This document shows positions 37,932 through 46,407 of a DNA stretch of 64,000 nucleotides, piece by piece. Within the stretch, counting starts at the first letter, position 1. Every line of letters starts with the position of its first letter. Source of the DNA: JACKJK01 sp046159835 (lineage in GTDB: Bacteria > Pseudomonadota > Alphaproteobacteria > Rhizobiales > Tepidamorphaceae); NCBI RefSeq assembly GCF_046159835.1, contig NZ_JBJXCY010000003.1, forward strand, positions 86,337-150,336, read 5' to 3'. The position numbers and the translations under genes were made by a program. The notes beneath the pieces are model-generated. The model had not been told where the DNA came from. It did not search any database and worked only from the letters and a program-made list of their open reading frames with translations.

Positions 37932-38321
37932 TCAGGCCGGCTGCGCGGCAGAGCCTTCGTCCGGCATCGTGGACGAACCGCCTGCGCGGCGCTTGGCCAT
38001 GAAGTTGTCGAACTCTTCCATGTCGCGCGCAGAGCGCAGCTCACGAAGGAAGGCCTCGAACTCCTCACCTTCGCGGTCGAGCTGGCGGCGCTTTTCCTCA
38101 AGCTTGGCGAGTTCGGCGCGACGGTATTCATCGAAGGCGGCGTTGCCGGAATTGCGCGAATGCCATTTCACTTCTGCATCCTGCACCTTGTCGATCATGC
38201 GGTCGCCCCAGACGATCCAGGCGATCATGGCGAGGCCAAGCGGCCAGAACACCATGAAGCCGACGATCATCAGAAGGATATTCAGCGGCGTCCAGGCCGG
38301 ACGAATCGGAAACTGTTTCAT
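37932..38321 (-). CDS. DUF2852-domain membrane protein
   Basis: A 129-residue protein starting MKQFPIRPAWTPLNILLMIVG, with one or two hydrophobic segments (about 12-39), an acidic and basic helical region rich in Glu and Arg (60-105), and the RNSGNAAFDEYRRAEL stretch typical of the DUF2852 family of alphaproteobacteria. Function is unknown. It is a single gene with its own terminator. Confidence 0.78.
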   Translation of the reverse strand: MKQFPIRPAWTPLNILLMIVGFMVFWPLGLAMIAWIVWGDRMIDKVQDAEVKWHSRNSGNAAFDEYRRAELAKLEEKRRQLDREGEEFEAFLRELRSARDMEEFDNFMAKRRAGGSSTMPDEGSAAQPA

Positions 38322-38404
38322 GAAACTCCATCTCCGCAGGGATCAGTGACTGATCCTCGAGATGGGGATGATGAGCACCGTTTGCAAGACCTTAACGCCC
38401 GCAA

Positions 38405-38433
38405 ACGCCGTTCCCGCAAGGTGCGGAAACGGC
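38405..38433 (-). terminator. Hairpin after the PHB depolymerase gene
   Basis: CGCCGTT and AACGGCG bracket CCGC/GCGG around a short loop, a two-part stem between the DUF2852 and depolymerase genes. Only TTT follows on the minus strand, so termination strength is uncertain. The motif GCACCGTTTGC occurs on both sides as a direct repeat (about 38378 and 38440). Confidence 0.45.
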
Positions 38434-38455
38434 GGATTTGCACCGTTTGCCAACG

Positions 38456-39751
38456 TTATTCGGGCTTCGCGGCGGCGGTCACTTCGCGCAGCTTGCCGCC
38501 ACCCTTTCGGGGGACGGATGTGCCCGACTGGTTGGACCGGATGAAGTCTGATATGCGCGGCGCGATCTCGGAGCGGAAGCGCGAGCCATTGAACACGCCG
38601 TAGTGGCCAACGCGCGGCTGCATGTAGTGGACCTTCTTCTCGGCGGGGAGACTATCGCACAACTCGTGGGCGGCCTTGGTCTGGCCGACGCCGGAAATGT
38701 CGTCGCGCTCGCCTTCAACGGTCATCAGCGCGCACTGCGTGATCGCACTGCAATCGACCAGCTCGCCCCGGTGCTTCATGGTGCGCTTGGGCAGCGTGTG
38801 CTCGATGAACACGGTCTCCACCGTCTGCAGGTAGAACTCGGCCGTCAGGTCCATCACCGCCATGTACTCGTCGTAGAACTCGCGGTGCTTTTCCGCCGAG
38901 TCCCCGTCGCCGTCGATGAGGTGGTTGAACATGTCGTGGTGGGCGGAAATGTGCCGGTCGAGGTTCATCGACATGAAGCCCGACAGCTGCAGGAAGCCAG
39001 GATAGACGTCACGCATGAAACCGGGATGCGGGAACGGCACCTTCATGATGACGTTGCGGCGGAACCAGTCGAGATCGCGGGTCTCGGCAAGGCGGTTCAC
39101 CGCGGTGGGGTTGATGCGCGTGTCGATCGGCCCGCCCATCAGCGTCATGGTGCTCGGCGTGTAGGGATCCTTGCGCGCTTCCATGACGGCGACCGCGGCC
39201 AGAACCGGAACGGACGGCTGGCAAACGGCCATGACGTGTGTGTCGCCGCCCAGCCGGTGCAGCATGGAAATGATGTAGTCGACGTAGTCGTCGAGGTCGA
39301 AGCGCCCGTCGGTCATCGGGACCATGCGGGCATCGTTCCAGTCGGTGATGTAGACGTCGTGGTTGGGCAGCATGTCTTCCACCGTGCCGCGCAGCAGCGT
39401 TGCGTAGTGTCCGGACATGGGGGCGACCAGCAGCAGCTTGGGGCCGGGCTGGTACTTGCTCTTGGATTCCTTGACGAAGTGCAGCAGCTGGCCGAACGGG
39501 CGGCGCCAGACGATCTCCTCGTGGACGGGGACACGCACGCCATCGACCGAAACGGTCTCGATCCCGAATGCCGGCTTGCCGTAGCGCCGCGTGGTGCGCT
39601 CGAAGACCTCGGCCATGGCCGCCATGGTGCGGCCGAAATGGGTGTGGGTGAGCGGATTGACGGGATTCTTGTAGTAGAGGCGGGTCGCATCGGCCATCGC
39701 CCGGGCCGGGCTCAACGCCGCATGCGTCATTTCATACCATTGATAGAACAT
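38456..39751 (-). CDS. phaZ: Intracellular polyhydroxyalkanoate depolymerase
   Basis: Degrades stored poly-3-hydroxybutyrate granules. The 431-residue protein begins MFYQWYEMTHAALSPARAMA, typical of the intracellular PhaZ family. It has the lipase-box-like VCQPS with Cys177 as nucleophile, as in Ralstonia PhaZa1, rather than Ser. No signal peptide is present. The protein implies that the organism stores PHB, although synthesis genes are not in this window. It is a single gene flanked by hairpins. Confidence 0.93.
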   Translation of the reverse strand: MFYQWYEMTHAALSPARAMADATRLYYKNPVNPLTHTHFGRTMAAMAEVFERTTRRYGKPAFGIETVSVDGVRVPVHEEIVWRRPFGQLLHFVKESKSKYQPGPKLLLVAPMSGHYATLLRGTVEDMLPNHDVYITDWNDARMVPMTDGRFDLDDYVDYIISMLHRLGGDTHVMAVCQPSVPVLAAVAVMEARKDPYTPSTMTLMGGPIDTRINPTAVNRLAETRDLDWFRRNVIMKVPFPHPGFMRDVYPGFLQLSGFMSMNLDRHISAHHDMFNHLIDGDGDSAEKHREFYDEYMAVMDLTAEFYLQTVETVFIEHTLPKRTMKHRGELVDCSAITQCALMTVEGERDDISGVGQTKAAHELCDSLPAEKKVHYMQPRVGHYGVFNGSRFRSEIAPRISDFIRSNQSGTSVPRKGGGKLREVTAAAKPE

Positions 39752-39955
39752 TGCGGTACCCCCGATACACCCGGAACCGCTGCACCGGCGACTGGCAAAG
39801 GGGCCAAATCAACGCCTTTGCCCTGCGCCCGCGCTGCCGGCCCTGGCGGTCGGCATCCGAGTTATGTTGCAGTGCACTTTAACGGAGGGCCGTGGCATAC
39901 GCAATTCCACTATAAACCAATGCCTTAACCCCCTGTTTCGTCAACGATTCAGTCA

Positions 39956-40783
39956 CTATTCCCCGATTTGCAGCAAGGTTCCGGCGCGGCGCGCGCTGTC
40001 GAAAAAGTACCGGAAGGCCCACGCCGCAAGTGCGAAATAGACCATGTTGATGGCGAAGGCGCGCAACATCAGCGCGCCATCGAACGTTCCGTCCAGCAAA
40101 AGCGCGCGCATGCCCTCGAAAACGTATGTCGGGGCCAGCGCCAGCGAGACCGGCTGCAGCCAGAGAGGCAGGGATTCAAGCGGGTAGTAGACGCAGCACA
40201 GGGGCAGCAGCAGGAAGGACAGGGACCAGGCGAGGCTTTCCGCCCCCAGCCCGTGGCGCAGAACGATGCCCGACACCAGCATGCCGATTGCCCAGCTCGT
40301 GAGGTAGAGGTTCAGGAAGAACACCGCGAGCGCCAGCCCCAGTCCCCACAGGTTGAAGCCGAAAAAGACGATGGCCATTATCGTCACCGGGACGAGGCCG
40401 ATGGCAACGCGGATCGTGCTCATCACCATGAGGGCGGCGATGAACTCGAACGGCCTGAGTGGCGTCATCATCAGGTGGCCGAGATTGCGCGACCACATTT
40501 CCTCCAGAAACGTGATCGAAAAGCCGAGCTGCCCGCGAAACAGCACGTCCCACAGCAGCACGCCCCCAATGAAGACGCCGGCGGCCGTTGCCGCCACGCC
40601 GGAGCGTTCGGCCAGCCAGCTTTGCAGGAAGCCCCACATCAGCATCTGCACCGCCGGCCAGTAGACCAGTTCCAGCAGGCGCGGCCAGGAATGGCGCAGC
40701 AGGAACCAGTGGCGCAGCACGATGGCCGAGACGCGACGTGCGCGTTCGTTGAGATCGCTGCCGATGTTTACCGCCTCGCTCAT
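39956..40783 (-). CDS. ABC-2 type transport permease
   Basis: A 275-residue integral membrane protein with about six hydrophobic segments and ABC-2 features (NLGHLMMTPLRPFEFIAALM, and the LPLWLQPVSLALAPTYVFEG stretch). It pairs with the ATPase gene directly upstream; the start codon overlaps the ATPase stop by four bases. The pair should export a drug, lipid or saccharide; nothing narrows the substrate. Confidence 0.87.
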   Translation of the reverse strand: MSEAVNIGSDLNERARRVSAIVLRHWFLLRHSWPRLLELVYWPAVQMLMWGFLQSWLAERSGVAATAAGVFIGGVLLWDVLFRGQLGFSITFLEEMWSRNLGHLMMTPLRPFEFIAALMVMSTIRVAIGLVPVTIMAIVFFGFNLWGLGLALAVFFLNLYLTSWAIGMLVSGIVLRHGLGAESLAWSLSFLLLPLCCVYYPLESLPLWLQPVSLALAPTYVFEGMRALLLDGTFDGALMLRAFAINMVYFALAAWAFRYFFDSARRAGTLLQIGE

Positions 40784-41550
40784 GCTTCTGCCTTCGGGAT
40801 CGCCGCAACGCCGCGCGAGCGCGCGATATCCAGGAACACCTGCTCAAGGTTCTGGCGGCCGTAGCGCTTGACGAGGCCCGCCGGGGTATCGTCGTCGACG
40901 ATCTTGCCCGAGCGCATCATCAGCACGCGGGTCGCCATGCGTTCCACCTCGGCCATGTTGTGGGAAGCGAGTAGCACGGTCGCGCCATGGGCGGCGCAAT
41001 AGCGCTCGATATGGCCGCGCACCCAGTCGGCGGTATCAGGGTCGAGCGAAGCGGTTGGCTCGTCCAGCAGCAGCAGGTCCGGCTCGTTGACCAGCGCCTT
41101 GGCAAGGCTGACGCGCGTCTTCTGGCCAGCCGACAGCTTGCCGACGGCGCGGTCGATGAAGTCCTTCAGGCCGAGGTCGCGGGTCAGCTGCTCGATGCGC
41201 TTGTCGAGGTCGCGCACCCCGTAGAGCCTGCCGAAGACCTGCAGGTTCTGGCGAACCGTGAGGCGCAGCGGCATCTCCACATAGGGGCTTTCGAAATTCA
41301 TGCGCGACAACGCGTCGTAGCGCGACGTCAGCATGTCGTGACCGAGCACGGTGATCTCGCCGGCGCTTGGCAGCAGCAGGCCCATGATCATGGAAATCGT
41401 GGTGGTCTTGCCCGCGCCGTTGCCACCCAGCAGGGCCGTGATCTGGCCGCGCCTGATCTCGAAATCGAGACCGTCCACTGCGACGACGCTGCCGTAGCTC
41501 TTGCACAGGCCGCTGACGCGGATCGCGGGTTCGATGGCGGCGGTTTCCAT
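40780..41550 (-). CDS. ABC transporter ATP-binding protein
   Basis: A 256-residue nucleotide-binding subunit with Walker A GGNGAGKTT (42-50), signature KLSAGQKTRVSLAKAL, Walker B LLLLDEPTASLDP and H-loop ASHNMAE. It energises the ABC-2 permease encoded just downstream with a four-base overlap. It is divergent from regB. Confidence 0.92.
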   Translation of the reverse strand: METAAIEPAIRVSGLCKSYGSVVAVDGLDFEIRRGQITALLGGNGAGKTTTISMIMGLLLPSAGEITVLGHDMLTSRYDALSRMNFESPYVEMPLRLTVRQNLQVFGRLYGVRDLDKRIEQLTRDLGLKDFIDRAVGKLSAGQKTRVSLAKALVNEPDLLLLDEPTASLDPDTADWVRGHIERYCAAHGATVLLASHNMAEVERMATRVLMMRSGKIVDDDTPAGLVKRYGRQNLEQVFLDIARSRGVAAIPKAEA

Positions 41551-41662
41551 CCCTCCTGATTACGTGCGATGGCGCGCGAATGAAAGCGCGCACCTTGCAT
41601 GGCCGGAATGACGCCGACGGGCCGCATGGCGCAGGCTTCGGCCCGCGTGCTAATGACAGACC

Positions 41663-43030
41663 ATGACAGAGGTTCAGCAGGACATCATGGCAGGCGCCGG
41701 AGGGGTGCGGGACAGCGGATCACCGCTCACGGGATTGCGCCGGATGCGGGCGCGGGGCCTGCGTTCCCAAACCCTGGTGCGGCTACGGTGGCTGGCGATC
41801 ATCGGCCAGTCGGTCGCGGTCATCACCGTTTCCGGCCTGCTCGATTTCGACATGCCGGTCACCCTTTGCTTCCTGCTGATCGCGGCCTCGACGGTCCTCA
41901 ACCTGCTGATCGCCAACCACTACCGCACCGACACGCAGCTTCCCGAGCAGCCGGTGCTGTTCATCCTCGGCTTCGACATATTGCAGATCGCCGGCCTGCT
42001 GTGGCTGACAGGCGGGCTTGAAAACCCGTTCGCTGTCCTCATCGCCGGGCCGCTGGTGGTCGGTGCAAGCCTGCTGCCGCCGCGTTCCATCGTCGTTCTG
42101 GGCGCGCTCGCCTGCGGCAGCGCCACGATCCTGGCGCTGGAGCACCTGCCGATCCCCTGGCACCCGGAAGCACCCTTCAACTTGCCGCAGCTCTACGTGG
42201 TCGGCACGTGGCTGGCGATCCTGTGCACCGTCGCATTCACCGGGCTTTACGTCTGGCGCATCGCCGACGAGGCGCAGACGCTGGGTGATGCGCTGACGGC
42301 AACCGAACTGGTGCTGGCGCGCGAGACGCATCTTTCCAATCTGGACGGGCTGGCAGCGGCCGCCGCACACGAGCTCGGCACGCCGCTTTCCACCATCACG
42401 CTGGTGGTGAAGGAAATGCAGCGCGACGTTCCGGAAGGGGCGGCTGCGGACGATCTCAAGCTGCTGAGCGAGCAGGTGGCGCGCTGCCGCGCGATCCTGC
42501 GCAAGATCGGCTCGCTGGGCAACGACGGCGAAACGCCGTTTGCGCGGCAGTCCCTGAGCGAACTCATCAAGGAAGCCGCCGCGCCGCACCAGGAGTTCGG
42601 CATCGATATCGACATGGAACTGCTCGGCGAACCGGCGGACGAGCCGGTCTGGCGGCGAAGCCCGGGAATCCTCTATGGCCTCGGCAACCTGATCGAGAAC
42701 GCGGTCGATTTCGCCCGCGAGCGGGTACGAATCACCGCGTCGTGGGACGAGAACACCGTGATGGTCGGCGTCAGCGACGACGGGCACGGAATCCCCGTCG
42801 ATATTTTGCCAAAGCTCGGACAGCCCTATCTCAGTCTGCGGGGCGACCTTGCCGACCCGGCGCGGGCGCTGGATCGCAAGGGCCTTGGCCTCGGCGTGTT
42901 CATCGCGAAGACGCTGCTGGAGCGCTCAGGCGCGAGTATCGACATTCGCAACGCGTCGGCGCCTGCCAGCGGCGCACGGATCACGATGCGGTGGCCGCGA
43001 TCGGCCTTCGGGTCCGCATCGCTCAAGTGA
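41663..43030 (+). CDS. regB: Redox sensor histidine kinase RegB (ActS/PrrB)
   Basis: RegB senses the quinone pool and phosphorylates RegA to control energy and redox genes. The 455-residue protein has six membrane segments (about 42-195), the quinone-binding motif GGLENPF (117-123), and the H-box AAAAAHELGTPLSTI with His236. The conserved redox-active Cys275 lies in QVARCRAILRKIG. The ATPase domain has NLIENAVDFA and DDGHGIP. All hallmark residues are intact. The partner regA follows 94 bases downstream. Confidence 0.96.
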   Translation: MTEVQQDIMAGAGGVRDSGSPLTGLRRMRARGLRSQTLVRLRWLAIIGQSVAVITVSGLLDFDMPVTLCFLLIAASTVLNLLIANHYRTDTQLPEQPVLFILGFDILQIAGLLWLTGGLENPFAVLIAGPLVVGASLLPPRSIVVLGALACGSATILALEHLPIPWHPEAPFNLPQLYVVGTWLAILCTVAFTGLYVWRIADEAQTLGDALTATELVLARETHLSNLDGLAAAAAHELGTPLSTITLVVKEMQRDVPEGAAADDLKLLSEQVARCRAILRKIGSLGNDGETPFARQSLSELIKEAAAPHQEFGIDIDMELLGEPADEPVWRRSPGILYGLGNLIENAVDFARERVRITASWDENTVMVGVSDDGHGIPVDILPKLGQPYLSLRGDLADPARALDRKGLGLGVFIAKTLLERSGASIDIRNASAPASGARITMRWPRSAFGSASLK

Positions 43031-43124
43031 TCCGCAGTAACGGGTGTTTACGTAATGTGGTCAATACAAGTATATGAAGGTTGGAATACGTATGTTCACG
43101 GATCACCGGATGGAACCGCAAGTC

Positions 43125-43679
43125 ATGTCCGACACGCCCAGCCTTGACGGAATTGCGGATCGCAGCCTGCTCATCGCGGACGACGACAAGCCGTTCCTCG
43201 ACCGGCTGGCGCGCGCGATGGAGCGGCGTGGATTCGACGTTCGGCAGGCCGACAGCGTGACGGCGGCGATTGCCGCGATCAACGCGTCCGCCCCCGCCTT
43301 TGCGGTGATCGACATGCGGCTGGAAGACGGCAACGGTCTGGACATCGTCTCGCACCTGAAGACCAAGCGGGCCAATGCGCGCGCCATCGTGCTGACCGGC
43401 TACGGCAACATTGCCACCGCCGTGAACGCAGTGAAGCTCGGCGCGGTGGACTACCTCGCAAAGCCCGCCGACGCGGACGAAGTGGCGAACGCGCTGCTTG
43501 CGCCGAGCGGCGAAAAGGCGGACCCACCGGAAAACCCGATGTCTGCCGACCGGGTGCGATGGGAGCATATCCAGCGCGTCTATGAGCTGTGCGACCGCAA
43601 CGTGTCGGAGACGGCGCGACGGCTTTCCATGCACCGGCGCACGCTGCAGCGCATTCTCGCCAAGCGCGCCCCGCGCTAG
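43125..43679 (+). CDS. regA: Redox response regulator RegA (ActR/PrrA)
   Basis: The DNA-binding partner of RegB. From the ATG at 43125 the product is 184 residues, the size of Rhodobacter PrrA. The receiver domain has the acidic pair IADDDKPF (19-21), phosphoacceptor Asp63 in VIDMRL, Thr91 and Lys113. The C-terminus is a Fis-type helix-turn-helix, VSETARRLSMHRRTLQRILAK. Longer starts at 43074 and 43092 exist in frame but lack a clear ribosome site. Confidence 0.95.
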   Translation: MSDTPSLDGIADRSLLIADDDKPFLDRLARAMERRGFDVRQADSVTAAIAAINASAPAFAVIDMRLEDGNGLDIVSHLKTKRANARAIVLTGYGNIATAVNAVKLGAVDYLAKPADADEVANALLAPSGEKADPPENPMSADRVRWEHIQRVYELCDRNVSETARRLSMHRRTLQRILAKRAPR

Positions 43680-43695
43680 GGATTTTTCAAACCAG

Positions 43696-44178
43696 TCAGA
43701 AGCCCGTGTGCGGGTCAGCCTGAGTATGGAGCGTGTTTGCGGCTGAACGCGCAAACAGCAGCGTCACCGCCTTGCGGCGCGCGGGCGGCAGCGGCGCGCA
43801 GGAATTGTCGCGCAACAGTTCCGCGCCATAGGCATCGGCGACCAGCAGGCCGGCTTCCTCGGGGAAGATGTCCGCCGGCACGTCACCCAGTGTCGCGAAG
43901 AAGAAGCGGTCACAGAATTCGCAGTAGCCCGGCCATTTGCGGTCGGCACGGAAGTCGGCAACGCTCGACTTGATCTCGACAATCCAGATCTCGCCCTTCT
44001 CCGACAGGGCCATCACGTCGGCGCGCCGCCCGGTGCGCAGTGTCACCTCGCAGATGCTCGACATGCCCAGCGCACGCAGCCAGCGGCGCACGCCGCGCTG
44101 GATATCCAGCGCGCGTTCCGACTGGCGACCGTCAACCGGCGGTTCTGCCGGCGCGAGGATGGAGCGTGCGGCAGGCAA
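43696..44178 (-). CDS. mmcB: MmcB-family DNA repair protein (putative endonuclease), TTG start
   Basis: MmcB proteins are PD-(D/E)XK-like nucleases of alphaproteobacteria induced by DNA damage. The 160-residue product has the catalytic pattern with Asp in RRADVMAL and Glu-Ile-Lys in IVEIKSS. There is no ATG at the N-terminus; the TTG at 44178 is preceded by GAGGG and lies 8 bases after the cytochrome c gene, suggesting coupling. I recognise the family with good but not full certainty. Confidence 0.82.
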   Translation of the reverse strand: MPAARSILAPAEPPVDGRQSERALDIQRGVRRWLRALGMSSICEVTLRTGRRADVMALSEKGEIWIVEIKSSVADFRADRKWPGYCEFCDRFFFATLGDVPADIFPEEAGLLVADAYGAELLRDNSCAPLPPARRKAVTLLFARSAANTLHTQADPHTGF

Positions 44179-44186
44179 GGCGACCC

Positions 44187-44573
44187 TCAGAGCGTTTTCA
44201 GGTAGGCAATGAAATCGCCGACCTGGTCAGCGGTAAACTCGTATTCCGGCATCGGGTTGTCATGGCCGGTGACGATGCCCTCGGCGAGCGCCTCTTCCAG
44301 GTTCTCGACCGGCCACATCTCCTTGAAGGTGCGGAAAGGCGGCGCGTCGGAATGGGGGCTTTCACCTTCCGGACCAATGGCGTGGCAGGCAGCACAATTG
44401 GACTGCGCAAGCTGGAAGCCGCGCACCTCTGCCGGATCATCGACCGCCGTCTGCGGTGCGTCGTGGAACAGACCGGTGGCAAAGACCACCACCACCGCGA
44501 TGCCAAGTGCCGCAATGGCCAGCCCCGCCAGCACCAGCCCGCCGGGCAGCGGCCCCCTCGGTTTCCTTGCCAT
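44187..44573 (-). CDS. Membrane-anchored class I cytochrome c
   Basis: A 128-residue protein with one N-terminal membrane segment (about 13-34) and a haem motif CAACH (Cys60, Cys63, His64). The likely Met axial ligand is in HDNPMPEYEF near the C-terminus. It resembles small cytochromes such as CycM. It lies between mmcB and the divergently transcribed YeeE/YedE transporter. Confidence 0.85.
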   Translation of the reverse strand: MARKPRGPLPGGLVLAGLAIAALGIAVVVVFATGLFHDAPQTAVDDPAEVRGFQLAQSNCAACHAIGPEGESPHSDAPPFRTFKEMWPVENLEEALAEGIVTGHDNPMPEYEFTADQVGDFIAYLKTL

Positions 44574-44740
44574 TCATGTTCCTCGCAATGTCAGCGGTTG
44601 CCTCGAATCGCCGCCAGTCTAACGCAGCCGGTGGGCTGCGCCGACACCGCGCCGCGCAAGGACTTGAGCCACGTCAAGTCACGCGCCGGAACGGGGCCTT
44701 ACACATTCAAGAAACTGAAGGTGATCGCAGGAAGGGACAA

Positions 44741-45832
44741 GTGATCGTGACGGACTGGCTGATCGACAGGCTTGGTGAAGGCGGCACGGCGGCGCTGTTC
44801 GGGCTGATTGCCGGGATCGTCTTCGGCTACGCGGCCCAGCGCAGCCGGTTCTGCCTGCGCGCCGCCGTCATCGAGTTCGTCCACGGACATATGGGCGAAC
44901 GCGTCGCCGTCTGGCTGCTCGTCTTCACCGGCGCTGTGTTCTTCACGCAGGCGCTGTGGTGGGGCGGGTTAATCGACATCACCCAGGTGCGCCAACTGGC
45001 TGCGACCGGCAGCCTGTCCGGCGCGCTCATCGGCGGGCTGCTGTTCGGAACGGGGATGATCCTGACGCGCGGCTGCGCCAGCCGGTTGCTGGTTCTGTCG
45101 GCGACCGGCAACCTGCGGGCGCTGCTTTCGGGCCTCGTCTTCGCGGTGACGGCGCAGGCAAGCCTGCGCGGACAGCTTGCGCCCTTGCGCGAATTTCTCG
45201 CCTCGCTGTGGATCATATCCGGCACCGACATGCGCCACGCATTGAACCTGCTGGGTATCGGCGAAAGCTTCGGACCGCTGATCGCCGCCGCCTGGTTCGT
45301 GCTGGCGCTGGCGCTTGCGTGGCGGTTGCGGCTGAACCAGGTGTTCGTGGCCGGATCGCTCGGCGTCGCGGGCGCGGTCGCGCTCGGCTGGTTGCTGACG
45401 TGGACGCTGTCCCAACACGCCTTCGAACCGGTTGCGGTGAAGAGCATGACCTTTTCCGGCCCGTCGGCAGACGTGCTGATGTTCGTGCTGAACCCGCCGG
45501 GGGACGCGCTGGATTTCGATATCGGGCTGGTTCCCGGCGTCTTTGCCGGATCGTTCCTCGCGGCATGGTTTGCGCGGGAACTGAAGCTGCAGGGCTTTGA
45601 CGGCGCGGCCGCCATGCGCCGCTACGTTGCGGGCGCGATGCTCATGGGCTTCGGTGGGATGCTCGCCGGTGGCTGCGCCGTTGGCGCAGGCATCACCGGC
45701 GGGTCCGTCTTCGCGGTCACCGCATGGGTGACCCTTGCTGCCATGTGGGCGGGCGCGGGGCTGACCGACCATCTCGTCGATGGCCAGCCCCGGCGCAAGC
45801 CGAACAGCGATGTCGTCAGCGTACGATCGTGA
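44741..45832 (+). CDS. YeeE/YedE (TsuA-like) sulfur-compound transporter, GTG start
   Basis: A 363-residue membrane protein with about nine or ten segments. It has the characteristic cysteine motifs RGCASRLLV and GGCAVGAGITGGS of the YeeE/YedE family, whose studied member TsuA takes up thiosulfate. The N-terminal FGYAAQRSRFCLRAAVIEF is also conserved. No ATG fits; GTG 44741 is preceded by AGGAAGGG. Its end overlaps the rlpA stop by 17 bases on the opposite strand. Confidence 0.87.
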   Translation: MIVTDWLIDRLGEGGTAALFGLIAGIVFGYAAQRSRFCLRAAVIEFVHGHMGERVAVWLLVFTGAVFFTQALWWGGLIDITQVRQLAATGSLSGALIGGLLFGTGMILTRGCASRLLVLSATGNLRALLSGLVFAVTAQASLRGQLAPLREFLASLWIISGTDMRHALNLLGIGESFGPLIAAAWFVLALALAWRLRLNQVFVAGSLGVAGAVALGWLLTWTLSQHAFEPVAVKSMTFSGPSADVLMFVLNPPGDALDFDIGLVPGVFAGSFLAAWFARELKLQGFDGAAAMRRYVAGAMLMGFGGMLAGGCAVGAGITGGSVFAVTAWVTLAAMWAGAGLTDHLVDGQPRRKPNSDVVSVRS

Positions 45833-46190
45833 CGGACACCGGCGCGGTGCCCGACTGCATCAGGCCGAGGCGCTGGGCTGCGGCGCGCGACAGGTCGATG
45901 ATACGACCGCCGGCATAGGGGCCGCGATCGTTGATGCGCACGACCACGGAACGGCCGGAACGCTTATTGGTGACCTTCACCTTGGTGCCGAACGGCAGGC
46001 TCTTGTGGGCAGCCGTCATGGCATTCATGTTGAAACGCTCGCCACTGGCCGTCTTCCGGCCGTGGTGAGCCTTGCCGTACCAGGAGGCAACGCCCTGGTA
46101 CGTGGCAGCATCAGCTTCGATCGCACCCCCGCCAACGGCGACAAAAGCGACCCCAGCCGCGACGAGCGCGGCACGCACAAACTTGATCAT
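45816..46190 (-). CDS. RlpA-family septal ring lytic transglycosylase
   Basis: A 124-residue secreted double-psi beta-barrel protein with a signal peptide (FVRAALVAAGVAFVAVGGG, cleaved near ADA). The RlpA motifs are GVASWYG, GERFNMNAMTAAHKSLPFG and RINDRGPYAGGRIIDLS; these include the His and Asp of the active site. No lipobox Cys or SPOR domain is present, so it is a minimal version that likely cleaves naked peptidoglycan strands or only binds them. Confidence 0.88.
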   Translation of the reverse strand: MIKFVRAALVAAGVAFVAVGGGAIEADAATYQGVASWYGKAHHGRKTASGERFNMNAMTAAHKSLPFGTKVKVTNKRSGRSVVVRINDRGPYAGGRIIDLSRAAAQRLGLMQSGTAPVSVTIVR

Positions 46191-46407
46191 TCAGATTTTC
46201 CTTTTGACCGGCACCGGCGCGAAACATGCCGCTGAAACCCCTCAGCAGGCGGCGCGAGAATTGGTGCTCTCGTGATCAGGTGGCCGCACCCCTATTGCAC
46301 TGCGGCACAAACGTCATTTCAAATTGAGTTACAGGCCGTTAGAGAAACGGAGCGCATTCCGCAAGCGGCAGAAACGACGCGCGGCACCCAGCACACGGAC
46401 CATCGCC

